NCBI GenBank assembly: GCA_963747515.1
Contig: CAVVFN010000003.1
Coordinates: 558,001-622,000 of the forward strand
Direction: 5' to 3'
DNA length: 64,000 nt
From: Mariniphaga sp963747515
Lineage (GTDB): Bacteria; Bacteroidota; Bacteroidia; Bacteroidales; Prolixibacteraceae
Position numbers and translations under genes: made by a program. Position 1 is the stretch's first letter, and each line of letters starts with the position of its first letter. A model generated the notes under the pieces. The model did no database searches and was not told where the DNA came from. It saw only the letters and a list, made by a program, of their open reading frames with translations. Shown here in pieces: positions 46,182 through 55,402 of the stretch.

Positions 46182-46386
46182 TGTTTTTAAAAGCCATCAT
46201 GACAACTTTTGTGTGAATTGGTTGAATTATAGAGAAGCTGTCGGTTCCGGAAATTTTCTTTTTTAGGATATAGCTTCAGGTAAACACCGAAAGGAGAACC
46301 TTTTAAAAAGAAACTGTTGTATTAAAATCGAATAAAAAAAAAGAATCACATATTTGAACGGATAACGCAAGAGAATAAAAATACCA

Positions 46387-46413
46387 AACCCGGTAACCGG
46401 AGCTTACCGGGTT
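46387..46413. terminator. Bidirectional hairpin terminator
   Basis: Perfect 10-bp arms AACCCGGTAA and TTACCGGGTT with a 7-nt loop lie between convergent genes. T-rich tracts flank it on each strand (CGATTTTTATTTT on plus; TTTGGTATTTTTATT on minus). Confidence 0.8.
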
Positions 46414-46431
46414 CGATTTTTATTTTGGAAG

Positions 46432-47922
46432 CTATAATTTCATCTGACTTTCAACCTTCACATTATCTTTTATTTTTGTAGTTCCTCCTTTTGACAGGCT
46501 GATGTCAACAGGCTTATTGGTTTTCCATGAACCATTAGTAAAATCAGGAACATCAATGGAATTGGAACGATTGGCTACCGACCATTCGCTCAGCGGAACC
46601 ACAACGCTCCAAAGAGCAGCATCGTAAACATCTTCATCGAGCGGAATACCATTGTGTAAACAATCAATAAGTCTCCAGTCCATCAGGAAATCCATGCCAC
46701 CATGTCCCCCAACTTTTTTAGCCATTTCGCCTACCAATTCTACAATTGGAGGAGTATATTTTTCTTCCAGCACTTTCATTTCATCCTCATCGAACCAGCT
46801 GTGTCCTTTGGCTATTCTGCCGGGAAGTGGATATTTTTGAGCAATGCCTTCTGTTCCGCTTACAAGGTGAATCCTTGAATAAGGTCTTGGACTGGTAATA
46901 TCGTGCTGGACCATAATGGTTTTCCCTTTATTGGTGCGGATAAGTGTTGAGTTCATGTTACCCCGATATTCATCTGTGGCGAATTCTTCGTAGAAATCAT
47001 CTTTTGCAGCCAGTTTAGCAGCCATTTTCGCCATCTGAAAATCATTGGAAGACATGGAAGTGAGGTATTCCATTTTATCCCCCCGGTTTATATTCAATAC
47101 CTGGCAAACAGGTCCCAGTCCATGTGTTGGATAAAGGTTTCCGTTACGGTGCTGATTTTCTTTCAGGCGCCACATATCGGAATAGTATTCTTTGTCGAAA
47201 TTTTGCGACAGCAGGTCATGGAGGTAAGCTCCTTCAGTGTGAACAATTTCACCAAAAAAGCCCTGTCGTGCCATATTCAGTGTTAGCAGTTCAAAGAAAT
47301 CGTAACAGGTATTTTCCAGCATCATACAATGTTTCCTGGTGCGTTCCGAGGTTTCAACCAGCTGCCACGCCTGATCTACGGTTAATGCCGCAGGAACTTC
47401 TGTGGCTGCATGTTTTTCATTTTCCATTGCATAAACAGCCATTGGGGTATGCAATGACCAGGGAGTGCAAATATATACAAGATCTACATTATTGCTTTCA
47501 ACAAGTTCTTTCCAGATGGTTTCGCTTCCGCTATATTCTTTTGCCTTAGGCATACCATGCTTTTCAAGAATCTGCTGACTAAATTTTACCCTTTCAGGAT
47601 CTTTATCACATAAAGCGGTGATCTTAACACCTTCAATATTTGACATCCGCTCAACAGCACCAGGTCCTCTGTCTCCTAATCCAATGAAACCTATTCTGAC
47701 TGTTTCAAGTTTCGGTGCTGCATAACCGCTCATATTAAAATTTTGCTGGTGCTGTCTTTCAACAGCTTCCTTAACTGATGCAAGTGCCGATTGGCTTGAA
47801 TCGGCTGCTTTGCTTTTGCATGATGTTAATCCTCCCGATAAAACACCGGCGCTTGCTGCACCTGCAATTTGAAAAAACTTTCTTCTGTTGGTTTTCATTC
47901 CTGTGTTGGTATTTTTATTCAA
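46432..47922 (-). CDS. GH109 family NAD-dependent glycosidase (alpha-N-acetylgalactosaminidase type), Tat lipoprotein
   Basis: This 496-residue protein matches the GH109 branch of the Gfo/Idh/MocA fold, which hydrolyses N-acetylgalactosaminides through an NAD-dependent redox mechanism. Visible marks are the Rossmann motif GFIGLGDRG (78-86), CTPWSLH, EVPAA (175-179), HCMMLENTCYDFFEL, GEIVHTEGAY (H228), YPTHGLGPV (H267) and NINRGDKM. The N-terminus has a twin-arginine (R13-R14) and a lipobox LTSC (Cys35), consistent with export folded with cofactor and lipid anchoring. Length and motifs are complete. Linkage specificity (alpha- or beta-GalNAc or GlcNAc) is unproven. It is convergent with the DoxX fusion and divergent from the barrel gene at 48085. 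Confidence 0.85.
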   Translation of the reverse strand: MNKNTNTGMKTNRRKFFQIAGAASAGVLSGGLTSCKSKAADSSQSALASVKEAVERQHQQNFNMSGYAAPKLETVRIGFIGLGDRGPGAVERMSNIEGVKITALCDKDPERVKFSQQILEKHGMPKAKEYSGSETIWKELVESNNVDLVYICTPWSLHTPMAVYAMENEKHAATEVPAALTVDQAWQLVETSERTRKHCMMLENTCYDFFELLTLNMARQGFFGEIVHTEGAYLHDLLSQNFDKEYYSDMWRLKENQHRNGNLYPTHGLGPVCQVLNINRGDKMEYLTSMSSNDFQMAKMAAKLAAKDDFYEEFATDEYRGNMNSTLIRTNKGKTIMVQHDITSPRPYSRIHLVSGTEGIAQKYPLPGRIAKGHSWFDEDEMKVLEEKYTPPIVELVGEMAKKVGGHGGMDFLMDWRLIDCLHNGIPLDEDVYDAALWSVVVPLSEWSVANRSNSIDVPDFTNGSWKTNKPVDISLSKGGTTKIKDNVKVESQMKL

Positions 47923-48084
47923 TTATTATTAATATATTTTGAGCCTTAAAAATATAAAGATATTTTTTATTTTCTTTAAAATGAAATCTTTCTTATTTCT
48001 TTTTTTTATCTTGTCTCTTTAAAAACAGACCATTATTCTCTAAATCTGCTATTACAATTCAACTACTCTAAATGAAATTAAACT

Positions 48085-49392
48085 ATGAAAAGGCTATTTT
48101 TTTCTTTGTTTCTGATAATGCTATTCCTTGTTGTGCAAGCGCAAGACGATGTTGTAAAAACCGGCTGGAACTTCGGTGCATTACCAAGCATTTCATTTGA
48201 CACTGACCTTGGGTTCCAATACGGAGCTCTCGTGAATCTTTACCATTATGGTGATGGCAGCCGTTATCCTGTCTATAACCATTCCCTTTATTTTGAGGTT
48301 TCGCGTTTCACCAAAGGCAGTGGCATAAACAGATTTTATTACGATTCCGACAGGTTAATCAGAGGATTGCAAACTTCAGTCGACCTTAGCTATTTATCCG
48401 ATCAGGCATATGATTTTTATGGATTTAATGGTTATGAAGCAGTGGTTAATTCAAACTGGTTTGATGAAGAGAGTGAAGCTTATAAAACCAGGATGTTTTA
48501 TAAATACGACAGGAAGCTATTCAGATTTAAAGTTGATTTGCAAGGCCCTTATTTTGGCAAGAACATCAAGTGGCTTGCAGGAATTAACCTGCTTAATTTT
48601 CAGATAAATCCTGTCGATATAGATAAGCTGAATAAAGGTAAATCAGGAGATGAATTACTTCCGGAAATAGATGGATTATATTCATTATACCAGCAATGGG
48701 GAATTATATCGGAAGATGAATCCGATGGTGGTTTTATTCCTGAAATTAAGGCAGGTTTGGTGTACGATTCCCGGGATAACCGTCCCAACCCAATGAAAGG
48801 AATATGGACCGAAGCAGCCTTTGTGGGAGTGCCTGAATTTTTAGGAGCAGAAAGCAGCTTTGCAAAGTTCAGCATTACACATCGCCAGTATTTCACTGTT
48901 ATTCCGAAAGATTTGTCCCTGGCTTATCGTCTTGCCTGGCAGTCGACAATTGCCGGACAGGCTCCGTTTTACTATCAAACCCAGATTATTGTTTCTGAAA
49001 TGAGAGGAGCCACTTCTGAAGGCCTGGGCGGTTCAAAAACGTTGAGGGGAATTCGGCGTAACCGGATTGTAGGAGACGGAATTTTTTATGGAAATGTTGA
49101 AGCCCGTTGGAAATTTGCCCGGTTTAGGTTGTTTAACAACAACTTTTACCTTGGACTAAATGGATTTACCGACTTTGGTCGGGTCATTGAAAAAACAGAA
49201 TTGAACTCCATATTCGCACAATTACCTGAGGAGTACTTTAATCCAGGAGCTGAAAGTATGCATTTCTCCTATGGCGCCGGATTGCGTATTGCCATGAACC
49301 AGAACTTTATTATTGCCGTTGACTATGGCATTGCGGCCGATGAAAGGGATGGCGACAGCGGTCTGTATATAGGGCTCAATTACCTGTTTTAA
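48085..49392 (+). CDS. Omp85/BamA-like outer-membrane beta-barrel protein
   Basis: This 435-residue protein has a signal peptide (1-20) and then amphipathic strands through to a C-terminal aromatic residue (LNYLF), typical of outer-membrane insertion. GLVYDSRDNRPNPMKG and GGSKTLRGIRRNRIVG match the barrel-proximal conserved segments of surface-antigen/BamA-type proteins. There are no POTRA repeats, so it is a barrel-only member. Its role may be a porin-like or assembly function. It diverges from GH109 and ends 5 nt from the convergent VOC gene. Confidence 0.75.
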   Translation: MKRLFFSLFLIMLFLVVQAQDDVVKTGWNFGALPSISFDTDLGFQYGALVNLYHYGDGSRYPVYNHSLYFEVSRFTKGSGINRFYYDSDRLIRGLQTSVDLSYLSDQAYDFYGFNGYEAVVNSNWFDEESEAYKTRMFYKYDRKLFRFKVDLQGPYFGKNIKWLAGINLLNFQINPVDIDKLNKGKSGDELLPEIDGLYSLYQQWGIISEDESDGGFIPEIKAGLVYDSRDNRPNPMKGIWTEAAFVGVPEFLGAESSFAKFSITHRQYFTVIPKDLSLAYRLAWQSTIAGQAPFYYQTQIIVSEMRGATSEGLGGSKTLRGIRRNRIVGDGIFYGNVEARWKFARFRLFNNNFYLGLNGFTDFGRVIEKTELNSIFAQLPEEYFNPGAESMHFSYGAGLRIAMNQNFIIAVDYGIAADERDGDSGLYIGLNYLF

Positions 49393-49397
49393 AAAGT

Positions 49398-50471
49398 TTA
49401 TTTTTTGACCCGTTTAAAACGGAACATTTTCAGCAACCATTCAGGCAACGGATGACTGCCTCTCTTGCGGAAGTCAATAGTCCAGCCTATCTTTTCAAGG
49501 ATAGGTATCTTATGCGTCTCCACAAATTCAATTAAAGTTCCTTCGGGAGCCTGTATGTATGCAAAATTGCCGGCAGTCTCTCCCATGTCGAAAGTTTCAA
49601 GGTTGCGGGCACTGTCTACAGTAAATGGATAACCCATCTGCTTAACCTTTTCACGGATAGCATCCATGCCATTAATGTCGAAGCACAGGTGAATAAAACC
49701 GGGGTCTCCCCAAATTCTGCCTTCGTAAATATCACGGGGCTGATGATCGTACGTCTGAATCAATTCAATGCATGTGGAGCCAAAAAGAGGGCTGAATGCT
49801 CCGTTTCGAATACCGGAATGTTCGAGTAATACTCTTCTATATTTTCCTTTACCTCCTGGAAGTCCGGCTAAATCATCAAAGCTGTTGGTAATGTCGAAAA
49901 CAATTTTATCGTATTGAAGTAAATCTCTGTAAACCTTGAGGCTTTCCTCCATGTTTTTTACGCCAATAACAGCTCCCAGAACGCCACCTGTTACCGATTT
50001 CTCCCGCCTGAATACTTCCGGGTGGTTTACTACTTCCCATAAATTTCCCAAATAGTCTTTGATGAAGAAGTGCTCTGTTCCTGAAGGATTACCGCAAATT
50101 TCTCCGAGCACATTCAGGCCTTCCGATTTAAATTTAGTGTAAGCTTTTTTTACATTATCCGCTTTAAGTTTTCCTATATTTATGCCCAAATCTCCAAGTT
50201 GTATTTCAAACTTAGGAAGCTCAGGAGTTTTTCCTTTATGCTGCCAGATTTCAAATCCACCTCCTCCTCGCATATTTAAGGCAAGTACTGCATGCCTTTG
50301 ACGGGGTTCTCCTCCTGTATGCGGCAGCATAAGTTCTGCAACGGCTTCTTCTTCAAAAATACGAATGTCCATTGCAAAATGTTGACGATACCATTTCCAT
50401 GCCTCCTTAAGGTTAATAACACCAACCCCCAGTTGCTGTATGCCGTTTATTTTTGCTGACATTTTTTTCAT
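49398..50471 (-). CDS. Two-domain VOC (glyoxalase-fold) protein
   Basis: This 357-residue cytoplasmic protein has two vicinal-oxygen-chelate modules, about 8-135 and 160-320. GVGVINLKEAWKWYRQHFAMD opens the first, and GAVIGVKNMEESLKVYRDLL the second. Candidate metal ligands are H in TEHFFIKDY, E in the LWEVVNHPE block, H in FIHLCFD and E in TLIEFVETH. It resembles HPPD/glyoxalase-type enzymes, but the substrate is unknown. The stop of the SDR gene is 15 nt upstream, so the two form a small minus-strand operon, possibly redox or lipid metabolism. Confidence 0.75.
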   Translation of the reverse strand: MKKMSAKINGIQQLGVGVINLKEAWKWYRQHFAMDIRIFEEEAVAELMLPHTGGEPRQRHAVLALNMRGGGGFEIWQHKGKTPELPKFEIQLGDLGINIGKLKADNVKKAYTKFKSEGLNVLGEICGNPSGTEHFFIKDYLGNLWEVVNHPEVFRREKSVTGGVLGAVIGVKNMEESLKVYRDLLQYDKIVFDITNSFDDLAGLPGGKGKYRRVLLEHSGIRNGAFSPLFGSTCIELIQTYDHQPRDIYEGRIWGDPGFIHLCFDINGMDAIREKVKQMGYPFTVDSARNLETFDMGETAGNFAYIQAPEGTLIEFVETHKIPILEKIGWTIDFRKRGSHPLPEWLLKMFRFKRVKK

Positions 50472-50486
50472 TAAACTGTTATTAAA

Positions 50487-51281
50487 CTACAAAGGTTTAA
50501 GTTTTGACGACAAAAAGTAGTACAATTTTGGAATAAAACGACGGATGTATACCATTAGAATTTCCTTCCCGCCAACAAGAATTTCTTTTTGTTCTTTTTT
50601 TAATCTGCGAACTATTATTCCGGCACTCCTTTCCGGTGTCATTCCATGCGCCTGTCCTTCATCCATTTTTCCGTGAGATGTGCCATCACCGCTGATGGCA
50701 TTAACTGAAATGGCCGTTCGTATACGTCCGGGAACGATGAGTGAAATGCGGATGTTTTTACCGTTGCTTTCAGCCCTCAGGCTTTCAAAAAATCCATGAA
50801 GGGCATGCTTTGATGCTGAATAGGCTGAGCGGTAAGGAAAACCAAATTTTCCCACCACACTTGATGTGACGGCAATATGTCCACCTCCATTTTTAATCAT
50901 ATCAGGTAGTATCGCCTTTGTAAGTATGATGGTTCCAAAAAAATTTACCTCAAAAATTTTTCGGTCAACATTCAGTGAGGTTTCGTGTGCTAATGAACGC
51001 TGACTTATTCCTCCAAAATGAAACAGGCAATCGGGTATAATCCCTTTCGAAAGGACAGCATTTGACGCTGCAATAACGGAATCTTCAAGAGCTAAATCAA
51101 AGGGCACAATCACAACCGAACTGCCGTTTTTTTTACAGCGTTCAGCAGTCTCTTTAAGTGATGATTCATTCCGACCTGATAGAATCAGGTGAGTATCTTC
51201 TTTCGATAATTCAATGGCTACAGCTTGTCCAATACCGGAAGATGCACCGGTAATCCATATGTTTTTGCCTGAATAATTCAT
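50487..51281 (-). CDS. Short-chain dehydrogenase/reductase (SDR)
   Basis: This 264-residue protein has the classical SDR marks: TGASSGIG (T11-G18) for NAD(P) binding, S140/S141 and the Y154-x-x-x-K158 catalytic motif (YSASK). The hydrophobic C-terminus could associate with membrane. It is most like membrane-associated SDRs of lipid metabolism, but the substrate is unknown. It is upstream of and co-directional with the VOC gene, 15 nt apart. Confidence 0.82.
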   Translation of the reverse strand: MNYSGKNIWITGASSGIGQAVAIELSKEDTHLILSGRNESSLKETAERCKKNGSSVVIVPFDLALEDSVIAASNAVLSKGIIPDCLFHFGGISQRSLAHETSLNVDRKIFEVNFFGTIILTKAILPDMIKNGGGHIAVTSSVVGKFGFPYRSAYSASKHALHGFFESLRAESNGKNIRISLIVPGRIRTAISVNAISGDGTSHGKMDEGQAHGMTPERSAGIIVRRLKKEQKEILVGGKEILMVYIRRFIPKLYYFLSSKLKPL

Positions 51282-51490
51282 CCCATCTGCTTTTGAAGCC
51301 TACGAAGATAACAGAATTTTTTTCCTGAATAACTGAATATGGATAATCTATATTTCTATGTGCAATCGTTTTGTCATATGAAACATTTAGTATGTATAGG
51401 ATATTGTAATGGAAATATGTTAAAATCAGGCCTTTGAATTTGATGGTACTCTAATTGGCAAATGGAATCTCATAATTACAAAAACAAACA

Positions 51491-51898
51491 TTAGGGAATG
51501 TCAGCTTTTACTGAATCAATTAACTCTTTCAGTCGCATCTGGGTTAAAGGTTTATTCCAGAAACCATATACCGATTCAAGTTGTCCTGCCTTCTTTTTTT
51601 CATTGGAAAGTACTGAGTTGGTAAGCAAGATTACCCGGGTTTCTGGACTGAACCCGATGTATTGTTTTTCATATTGTTTTACAAACTCAAATCCATCCAT
51701 ACCCGGCATATTAATGTCAATAAAAATAATGTCCGGAAAGTTATTTTCTTTTTTGCAACTGCTTAGCCAGGCTAAAGCATCTTCACCGTTTGTAAAAATG
51801 TTGTAATCTGTTATTCCTGCAAATTCAAGAATAAACACCACCAGCTCGTTTGCCAGTTCATCGTCATCAAGCAACAATACTTTTATCATCCCAGTCAA
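51491..51898 (-). CDS. Single-domain response regulator
   Basis: This 135-residue protein is one CheY-like receiver domain and has no output domain. Acidic pocket D11-D12, the phospho-acceptor D61 (FIDINMPG), T in LLTNS and the K in WNKPLT are present. It overlaps the stop of the sensor kinase gene by 4 nt, so it is translationally coupled. It probably receives phosphate from that kinase and acts by protein-protein contact. Confidence 0.88.
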   Translation of the reverse strand: MTGMIKVLLLDDDELANELVVFILEFAGITDYNIFTNGEDALAWLSSCKKENNFPDIIFIDINMPGMDGFEFVKQYEKQYIGFSPETRVILLTNSVLSNEKKKAGQLESVYGFWNKPLTQMRLKELIDSVKADIP

Positions 51899-54800
51899 TC
51901 TTTATATGGAACCATGAATAGCTTAAACGTAGTTCCTTCAGATTTCTTGCTTTCTGTTTGAATATCTCCACCATTTTTTGTGACAATGCTTTTCACAAGA
52001 TGAAGGCCCAGTCCACTTCCTTTCACTTTGGATGAAAAACGTCTGAACGGTTTAAACAGATCATTCCCATATCGTTTCAGGTCGATACCGGTGCCATTGT
52101 CGGAAAAAGAAAGCCATACGAATGTTTTTTCACAACCCGACCGGATATCGATAACCAGTTGCTTATCTGGTGATCGGAATTTCATTGCATTACTGAGCAT
52201 GTTTCTGAAAATACTAAAAACATACGATTCAATGTAGACAATGGATTTACATTCCGAAAAATGGGTATGAATTACCGGTTTTATTCTCTTGATGTCTTCG
52301 CTTAACTCGGCAGCAACTTTAGAAAATATTTTTTGAAAATGAATCCTTTTTGTTCCTGAATCAAGATCCTTTTCTAAAGCCAGTACTTTTACCAGACCAG
52401 ATATTGTAAGGTCAAGAGTCTCTATAATTTCTGAATACCTTTCTTGCAGCATAAGTTTCTTTTCAGTATTATTTGTATTCCCGATAACCTGCGTAAGCAT
52501 TTTAAGATTCGAAACAGGTGCTTTCAGATCATGAGCGGCTGCAAATACAAATGTATCCATTAGCTCGTTCATCCGTTTAAGTTCCTTACTGCGGCTTTTT
52601 TCTTTCCGGTATGCATTAATGACTTCTATTTTTTCGGTAACATCCTGACATATGCTTAACACCTGGCTGGTTTTTCCGTTACTATCTGCTTTAAAAAATA
52701 AATCGCGCACATTTAACCAGTATGTTTTTCCTTTCCTGTCTTTTATCCTGAATTCTGAATTACGCACTTCTCCTGGCTTTAAATTAACCATCTTTGCCAT
52801 TTCATTTATTCGTTGTTTTAAATCATCGGGGTGCAGCATCTGTTCAAAGCCTTTTCTGTCTGAAGAATAAACATCTTCGGGTAAATAACCAAGAATTGGT
52901 ACGATTCCTTTATTAACGTAAATTATCTTCCATTTTTTTATATCGTAAACAAATAATATATCAGGTATTGAGTCTGTAATCAATTGTGTAAATTGTTTAT
53001 TTTCCTGGAGCTCTGCAGTCCGTTTTTCAACCTCGTTTTCGAGCTTGTTCCGGTAACTCTCTTCCGCTTTTTTAAGGTTTTCTTCTGTACGGGCCCATTC
53101 AACAGCAGCCCATATCCGCTCTGCAGTTTCTTCAATCAGAATAATTTCTTCGCTGGTCCAGCGATGTTTTTCTTTAAAATGAATGAACAGAATAGCTGAG
53201 AGCCTGTCGTTTTTAATCAAAGGTTTGTTAATTGTTGCTCCAAGCTGGAGAACAGAATGTTTTTCCTTTTCTTTAGCTGTAATCGAAGGATCACCGGCAA
53301 TATCATTTCTTATGACCGTATTGCCTTTATGTAATTCCTGCATAAGAAACGTGCCGTAATCTTCATAGGTATAAACACCTTCAATTCCGGGAACGCCATT
53401 GGTATAATTTTTTGTAACCGTAAGGGTTTGTCCATCGCCATTATCCTCTGCATAACCTGCCCTGTTTGCCCCTAAATATTCTCCAAGCATATGTAAAGCC
53501 TTATACTGAATTCGAAAGGGTTTATCAAGGAAACGTAATGCATCTGATAATTTTAATAAATAAGCTTTTACTGCTTCGGCAGATCTAAGCTTCTGTTCTG
53601 TTTTTTTCCTTTCAGTAATATCCTGCTCCACAGTAACTCCGCCAACAATTTCTCCCGATTCATTACGTACAGGAGCTGCATTATTCAGAATATAAGCCTT
53701 TCTTCCATCAAATCGCTCAATTTCTACTTCTTCCTCCGTTATTATTTCTCCTTTAGTGAGGGCACGTGCCATAGCCCACTCTTCAGCTTTTAATGGTTTT
53801 CCCGATTCGGGCCACCATCCCCTGAACCTTTCATAATCATCGATGGCTGAAGCATAATTTCCCTTCTTACCCCAAATTATTTCTGTTTGTTTGTTGCTTT
53901 GAATAACTTGTCCGTTCTTATCAGCAATCCATACTGCTATGGGCAAGGAATCAAGTGTGGCAGTCAATACAGCCTTCTCTCTGTTAATTCTATGAAACAA
54001 CTCTTCTTTTTCTTCTTCTTCCTTTTTTTGCGCAGTAATATCATAAAATAAAACACCTACATGTTTCAGTTCCGGATCATCAATAGGGAAGGCATATACA
54101 CTCCACCAACGTTTTAGTGGAGTGGAAAAATATTCAAACCTCTCTGAATTTCGGGTGTGGGCAACGGAGCCATATTTTTGAAACCATAATTCATCCTGGT
54201 TGGCAGCAATATCCCGCATCCATTTTCCTTTTCCATCTTTAATGCCTGTTTGATGTTCAAATGAAGGGCTCACTTCAAGGAATTGATAATCGATGGGTTT
54301 ATCGTTGTTGTCGAATTTTACTTTTATTGTACAAAATCCCTGGTCGATTGAATTAAATAATGCATTGTAGCGGTCAATGGCTTTATTCTTTATGTCTTCC
54401 TTTAACTGAAGCAACTCCTGTTCCTTTTTTTTCTGTTCGGAAATATCAATAATTGTTGCAGCAACTCCGTCGCCAAGTTTTACAACCGACTGATAAAAAA
54501 AGTTGTTGATTTTTTCATGCTGATATTTAAGTTCAGCCTGCTCAGGAATGCCCGATTCGGTTACACGAATATACCTTTCAAATATACCGGTTTCAAGAGC
54601 TCCCGGATTATTTTTCAGCAAACTTATACCTGTTAGATTACCTAATGTTTTTATGGAAAGATGATTTTGCAGCCGCCATTTAAAGTCAGTAATTTTTCCC
54701 TGCTCATTTCTGACTGCTTCAAATACCTGTATGTAATTGGGTGAACTATCAAGGGTAGCCTGCAGCAGTTCTTTTTGATAGGCTGACTGAGAGTCTGCTT

Positions 54801-55203
54801 TTTTTTGTTCGGTAATATCAGAATAGGTAACCATGCAACCCTCATCCAATCTGATGGCTTTAACAGATGTCCAGTATTCATACCCTTCATAATTATAGAA
54901 AATTTCATCCTCCCATGGTTCGCCGCTTTCAGCAACTTTCACATAATGATTAAATAATCCTGATTGTATTTTACCGGGAAATTCTCTGAGTAAACTTTTC
55001 CCGGAAAGATTTTTGCGCACCAGCGTATTTTCAATTTTTTTGTTTACAAAAAGAATTTTAAAATCAACTATTTCGCCGCTATTATCCCGAATTGATTTTA
55101 GGATCATAATACCCAACAAGGTATTTTCAAGTATTGCCTTTAACCATAATTCATAATTTACATTTTCATCAGTCAATCCTGGCCCTTGTATTTTTTCCTG
55201 CAT
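51895..55203 (-). CDS. Multi-PAS/GAF sensor histidine kinase
   Basis: This 1102-residue protein has no signal peptide or clear transmembrane segment. Several PAS/PAC units lie at about 14-135, 140-260, 270-395 and 405-535. A GAF domain spans about 540-715, a coiled coil follows and then a fifth PAS about 745-870. The kinase core is last: H891 in AAAHDLKAPV, N box and the DNGTGIDL and GSGLGLHLVKSIV ATP-binding motifs. The autophosphorylating histidine and catalytic motifs are intact. It is a soluble sensor of a cytoplasmic ligand or redox state, partnered by the response regulator just downstream. The signal sensed cannot be deduced. Confidence 0.85.
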   Translation of the reverse strand: MQEKIQGPGLTDENVNYELWLKAILENTLLGIMILKSIRDNSGEIVDFKILFVNKKIENTLVRKNLSGKSLLREFPGKIQSGLFNHYVKVAESGEPWEDEIFYNYEGYEYWTSVKAIRLDEGCMVTYSDITEQKKADSQSAYQKELLQATLDSSPNYIQVFEAVRNEQGKITDFKWRLQNHLSIKTLGNLTGISLLKNNPGALETGIFERYIRVTESGIPEQAELKYQHEKINNFFYQSVVKLGDGVAATIIDISEQKKKEQELLQLKEDIKNKAIDRYNALFNSIDQGFCTIKVKFDNNDKPIDYQFLEVSPSFEHQTGIKDGKGKWMRDIAANQDELWFQKYGSVAHTRNSERFEYFSTPLKRWWSVYAFPIDDPELKHVGVLFYDITAQKKEEEEKEELFHRINREKAVLTATLDSLPIAVWIADKNGQVIQSNKQTEIIWGKKGNYASAIDDYERFRGWWPESGKPLKAEEWAMARALTKGEIITEEEVEIERFDGRKAYILNNAAPVRNESGEIVGGVTVEQDITERKKTEQKLRSAEAVKAYLLKLSDALRFLDKPFRIQYKALHMLGEYLGANRAGYAEDNGDGQTLTVTKNYTNGVPGIEGVYTYEDYGTFLMQELHKGNTVIRNDIAGDPSITAKEKEKHSVLQLGATINKPLIKNDRLSAILFIHFKEKHRWTSEEIILIEETAERIWAAVEWARTEENLKKAEESYRNKLENEVEKRTAELQENKQFTQLITDSIPDILFVYDIKKWKIIYVNKGIVPILGYLPEDVYSSDRKGFEQMLHPDDLKQRINEMAKMVNLKPGEVRNSEFRIKDRKGKTYWLNVRDLFFKADSNGKTSQVLSICQDVTEKIEVINAYRKEKSRSKELKRMNELMDTFVFAAAHDLKAPVSNLKMLTQVIGNTNNTEKKLMLQERYSEIIETLDLTISGLVKVLALEKDLDSGTKRIHFQKIFSKVAAELSEDIKRIKPVIHTHFSECKSIVYIESYVFSIFRNMLSNAMKFRSPDKQLVIDIRSGCEKTFVWLSFSDNGTGIDLKRYGNDLFKPFRRFSSKVKGSGLGLHLVKSIVTKNGGDIQTESKKSEGTTFKLFMVPYKD

Positions 55204-55402
55204 TTTTTATTTATGATTGAATTATGCGACAGGTAATTTACAAAAAATAATTAAGTGTCGTTTAGCTAAAGCCAGTTAAAGGAACAATTTAGATCGTATA
55301 AAAGGTTTAGCAGAAAAATTTTATTTCTATCCGCACTCGGAAAATGCATCCGGCTATTTATTATTTGCAGTGATTTAGGTTGAGGAATGAATATTTATAC
55401 CA

